Below are positions 60,521-64,000 of a stretch of DNA of 64,000 nucleotides, one piece after another; position 1 is the first letter of the stretch; each line of letters starts with the position of its first letter. A program made the translations under genes and the position numbers. This DNA is from Okeania sp. KiyG1 (GTDB lineage Bacteria > Cyanobacteriota > Cyanobacteriia > Cyanobacteriales > Microcoleaceae): NCBI RefSeq assembly GCF_014132355.1, contig NZ_BLZO01000033.1, positions 62,001 through 126,000 on the forward strand, given 5' to 3'. The notes under the pieces were generated by a model. The model was not told where the DNA came from. It did not search any database and worked only from the letters and a program-made list of their open reading frames with translations.

Positions 60521-60694
60521 TATAGCAATATGATTTGAATTGTGAGATGTTGGAAACTTTTGCTTTAGGTATGGAGGGAACAGGGAATAGGGAACACAGA
60601 AGAAGAAAAAACGTATCATATGAATATAATAATTGCTATATTCTACACTTTTAAGGAACATCTCAATTCTCACAACTCATTCCTGATTGCTATA
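60521..60694. mobile_element. Element F copy 2
   Basis: Inverted relative to 56159-56335: TATAGCAATATGATTTGAAT to CAACTCATTCCTGATTGCTA, 174 bp. Confidence 0.8.
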
Positions 60695-61131
60695 TATATC
60701 AAAGATAGAAAAGAAAAAAATCCTTTTAATCAGTCCTATCCATTTTTCAGGACGAGTAATTGTTAATTCTGGAATTATTCCTTCATTAATTATCTTTATA
60801 CTTTGGGTTGAATACCAATTCTCAAAAGTAATACTATGCTTAGGTAGCACTTCAGTTATTAAGTAATTAACACAAGTAGAACAATATTTTGGCTAATTTA
60901 ATCCAAGTTAATCTTAATGATTCTTATGTTTACTACTTCCCCACTCCCCCACTCCCCTACTCCCCCACTCCCCTACTCCCCCACTCCCCTACTCCCCACT
61001 CCCCTACTCCTCCACTCCCCTACTCAAGAATTCAGTCCTTCCTTCTTCCTTTTGAATTCAAAGGAAATACCAGAATTGGGAGTAGTAAATATAGGAATGT
61101 CCGCAGCTTATTTGTCTAGTACTATACTTTT
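60695..61131. other. Intergenic region with CTCCCCT heptads
   Basis: No gene. 60825-60880 matches 56040-56110. 60938-61025 is about twelve ACTCCCC/ACTCCCT heptads. The frames across it are repeat translations. Confidence 0.7.
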
Positions 61132-61450
61132 TCAAGAGTAATTTTCAAAGTCATTGCAAATTGCTGTTCCATCAATTGAGAAAGGATTTGCAAAACTTTC
61201 AAGTTCGGCATTTTTTTCAGATAAAACCTGATTATTTATCCTGACTTCTGCAACTTCTCCTTCTATAGCCTGGAGTTGATATTTAAACTCTTGAAATTGA
61301 CCATGTTGAACTTCCAGCTTTTCTTCAATTATTGAAACCTTATTTTCCATATTATTTATCCTGACTTGTGCAACTTCTCCTTCTATATCCTGGAGTAGAT
61401 ATTTAAACTCTTGAAATTGACCATGTTGAACTTCCAGCTTTTCTTCAATT
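61132..61450 (-). pseudogene. 3' remnant of a coiled-coil protein gene
   Basis: The frame is open from 61450 although the first ATG is at 61350. It encodes two 40-residue coiled-coil repeats (KLEVQHGQFQEFKYQLQAIE and a variant with LLQDIE), a 120-bp DNA duplication, then a unique tail ending FENYS. Upstream, the gene runs straight into the 86-bp array with no start or domain left. Long coiled-coil tails of this kind occur on cyanobacterial glycosyl- and methyltransferases, but the head is missing, so no function is given. Confidence 0.65.
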
Positions 61451-62945
61451 GTGGCATCCGCAACAGAGAGGGGGAGTTAGATATTTCCCTACTACAGACT
61501 CTAAAGTTATGCGCTTCACAAAATGAGATGACTATTGCTACATCCGCAACAGAGAGGGGGAGTTAGATATTTCCCTACTACAGACTCTAAAGTTATGTGC
61601 TTCACAAAATGATTTGACTATTGCGGCATCCGTAATAGAGAGGGGGAGTTAGATATTTCCCTACTGCACACTCTAAAGTTATGTGCTTCACAAAATGATT
61701 TGACTATTGCGGCATCCGCAACAAAGAGGGGGAGTTAAATATTTCCCTACTACAGACTCTAAAGTTATGCGCTTCACAAAATGATTTGACTATTGCTACA
61801 TCCGCAACAAAGAGGGGAAGTTAAATATTTCCCTACTACAGACTCTAAAGTTATGCGCTTCACAAAATGATTTGACTATTGCGGCATCCGCAACAAAGAG
61901 GGGGAGTTAAATATTTCCCTACTACAGACTCTAAAGTTATGCGCTTCACAAAATGATTTGACTATTGCTACATCCGCAACAAAGAGGGGGAGTTAAATAT
62001 TTCCCTACTACAGACTCTAAAGTTATGCGCTTCACAAAATGATTTGACTATTGCGGCATCCGCAACAAAGAGGGGGAGTTAAATATTTCCCTACTACAGA
62101 CTCTAAAGTTATGCGCTTCACAAAATGATTTGACTATTGCTACATCCGCAACAGAGAGGGGGAGTTAGATATTTCCCTACTACAGACTCTAAAGTTATGC
62201 GCTTCACAAAATGAGATGACTATTGCTACATCCGCAACAGAGAGGGGGAGTTAGATATTTCCCTACTACAGACTCTAAAGTTATGCGCTTCACAAAATGA
62301 GATGACTATTGCGGCATCCGCAACAGAGAGGGGGAGTTAGATATTTCCCTACTACAGACTCTAAAGTTATGCGCTTCACAAAATGAGATGACTATTGCGG
62401 CATCCGCAACAGAGAGGGGGAGTTAGATATTTCCCTACTACAGACTCTAAAGTTATGCGCTTCACAAAATGAGATGACTATTGCGGCATCCGCAACAGAG
62501 AGGGGGAGTTAGATATTTCCCTACTACAGACTCTAAAGTTATGCGCTTCACAAAATGAGATGACTATTGCTACATCCGCAACAGAGAGGGGGAGTTAGAT
62601 ATTTCCCTACTACAGACTCTAAAGTTATGCGCTTCACAAAATGAGATGACTATTGCGGCATACGCAGTATAGAGGGGAAGTAGCTATTTTTCTACGACAG
62701 ACCTCTAAAGTTATGCGCTTCACAAAATGAGATGACTATTGCTACATCCGCAACAGAGAGGGGGAGTTAGATATTTCCCTACTACAGACTCTAAAGTTAT
62801 GAGCTTCACAAAATGAGATGACTATTGCGGCATACGCAGTATAGAGGGGAAGTAGATATTTTTCTACGACAGACCTCTAAAGTTATACGCTTCACAAAAT
62901 GATTTGACTATTGCAGCATACGCAGTATAGAGGGGAAGTAGATAT
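61451..62945. repeat. Seventeen-copy 86-bp tandem array (array 2)
   Basis: Strict 86-bp period from ATCCGCAAC near 61458 to ACGCAG near 62920. Each unit holds GCTTCACAAAATGA, ACTATTGCGGCATCCGCAA, GAGGGGGAGTTAGATATTT and CCCTACTACAGACTCTAAAG. Variants (GCGGCATCC or GCTACATCC; ACAGAG or ACAAAG; GAGATGAC or GATTTGAC) partly alternate, so expansion went by dimers. Units have no unique spacers. The last three differ more (TACGCAGTATAGAGGGGAAG). Confidence 0.95.
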
Positions 62946-63055
62946 AGCAGTCCCCAAGGCGCTTAGGAGATAAAAAGCAAATATAGTGTTGGCGGAGCAA
63001 GTGTGGCCGCTATTCGCCTAATTATGGAAATAACTTAATTTCTAGGAAATCTACC

Positions 63056-63886
63056 TTAGACTTTTCCTCCCAATACCTCCGGTGACAAAACCTGATTTAA
63101 TTTCCCACTCCGGTATCCTTCTAAATCTAAAGTGACATAAATAAATCCAAACTCTTTAAACTTTTCTATCAACTGAGGCAAATTTATTGTCAACACAAAT
63201 TCTTTGATTTGTTCGGGTGGAAGTTCAATTCTCGCAGTATCTTTTTCCGAACGGACTCGTAAATTTTTTAATCCCAAATCTCGCAAATATCTTTCCCCGC
63301 GACCAACTCTTTGTAACTTTTCAACAGTAATTTCTTCCCCATAAGGAAAACGGGAACTTAAACAAGGTTGAGCTGGTTTATCCCACCAAGGCAAACCCAA
63401 TTCTTTAGCAAGTTGTCTAACTTCAAATTTGCTAATTCCTAATTCTGCCAAAGGCGATCTAGCTCCTCTTTCTTTTGCTGCTTGAATACCAGGACGATAA
63501 TCTCGTAAATCATCTGCATTTACCCCATCTACTACATAAGAATAACCCCGCTTTAAAGCCAAAGGTTTGAGAGTATCATGCAATTCACTTTTACAAAAGT
63601 AACAACGATTTATTGGATTAGAAGTATAATTAGGATTCTCCATTTCATTAGTTTCTACCTCTTCATGAGAAATACCAATTACTGCTGCTTGAATACGAGC
63701 ATCTTCTAAATCTTCAGGTAATAAAGAAGGAGAAATAGCAGTTATAGCTAAAGCTTTATCTCCCAAGACATCATAAGCGACTTTTGCTACTAAAGTACTA
63801 TCTATTCCGCCGGAGTAAGCAATCAAAGCCTTCTCCATTTCTGAAAATATTTTTTTCAGTTCTTTGAGTTTTTTTGTTAACATCAT
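63056..63886 (-). CDS. larE: ATP-dependent sulfur transferase LarE
   Basis: 276 residues. A PP-loop ATP pyrophosphatase motif SGGIDS at 25-30, and the LarE signature PCLSSRFPYG with Cys175, the position of the sacrificial sulfur donor in the well-studied lactobacillus enzyme. LarE inserts sulfur into the nickel-pincer nucleotide cofactor of lactate racemase-type enzymes. Two more cysteines, Cys95 and Cys98 in NRCYFCKS, suggest the three-cysteine form reported to bind a [4Fe-4S] cluster and work catalytically (family knowledge; cluster unproven here). larA, larB and larC are not in the window. The start may be the second Met. It lies about 110 bp from the end of array 2. Confidence 0.93.
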   Translation of the reverse strand: MMLTKKLKELKKIFSEMEKALIAYSGGIDSTLVAKVAYDVLGDKALAITAISPSLLPEDLEDARIQAAVIGISHEEVETNEMENPNYTSNPINRCYFCKSELHDTLKPLALKRGYSYVVDGVNADDLRDYRPGIQAAKERGARSPLAELGISKFEVRQLAKELGLPWWDKPAQPCLSSRFPYGEEITVEKLQRVGRGERYLRDLGLKNLRVRSEKDTARIELPPEQIKEFVLTINLPQLIEKFKEFGFIYVTLDLEGYRSGKLNQVLSPEVLGGKV

Positions 63887-64000
63887 TTTCTCTATTTATT
63901 GATTTTTACTGTTGCTAATTTAATTCTTATTGATTATAGCAATTAAAGAAGGCAGAAGGAGGAGGGAAGAAGGAAGGAGGAAGATTGATATTCTGTGGTT
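63887..64000. other. End of window, larE upstream region
   Basis: AT-rich leader, then GAAGGAG heptads at 63951-63985. No gene. Confidence 0.6.

Noticed and set aside
61451-62945. CRISPR array
   Set aside because: The 86-bp units are contiguous and nearly identical throughout. There are no unique spacers and no cas genes.

Overview
The window looks like a filamentous, AT-rich cyanobacterial chromosome, probably of the Okeania/Trichodesmium/Moorena type (inference from style, not from a marker gene). Signs are many HIP1 octamers (GCGATCGC), a PEP-CTERM protein, SLH, WG-repeat, pentapeptide, CHAT and caspase-like proteins, an ABA4-like protein, an NDH-2, long intergenic gaps, heptanucleotide tandem repeats (STRRs) and dense short mobile elements. 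Layout: 1-905 is a tandem array. 917-7747 holds four minus-strand serpin genes, one dead and three intact, with different predicted reactive-centre bonds. 8040-10993 carries an ABA4-like membrane protein and a mercuric-reductase/lipoamide-dehydrogenase-like flavoenzyme. 11715-21393 is an accessory island: a truncated Uma2 nuclease, a GmrSD-type (DUF262/DUF1524) restriction protein sitting between two copies of a Uma2-tail/small-membrane-protein segment, and a decayed pair made of a P-loop ATPase and an NTPase-like/TPR/CHAT protein, broken by nonsense codons and inserted elements. 22368-32461 has an RND efflux pump with a repeat-encoded loop, a pentapeptide-repeat protein, a Ser/Thr kinase with pentapeptide tail, and pheT. 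34002-38247 is a large hybrid histidine kinase split into three frames. 38961-49554 has NDH-2, an unrecognised protein downstream of an eleven-copy HIP1-bearing 67-bp array, a WG-repeat lipoprotein, a caspase-like protease, an M28 peptidase and a DMT transporter. 50926-60031 has a PEP-CTERM protein, a glycerophosphodiesterase, an SLH protein, an MscS channel with cyclic-nucleotide domain, and hisC. 61132-63886 has a coiled-coil gene remnant, a 17-copy 86-bp array and larE. The housekeeping genes (pheT, hisC) are scattered singly. No rRNA, tRNA, CRISPR array or intact transposase gene was found. Intergenic DNA is a mosaic of at least ten families of short elements with inverted or characteristic ends, here named A to J. 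Family A carries a heptad-repeat tail. One A copy interrupts a serpin, and the intact paralogues give its empty site, so its boundaries can be read as 128 bp including the tail. Elements are nested (B in A, A in B, C in B, A in E). In at least eight genes the stop codon lies inside an element end or heptad repeat, which suggests these repeats set many 3' gene ends here. The arrays at both ends of the window (1-905 and 61451-62945) share a core of about 38 bp although their units differ in size and orientation.
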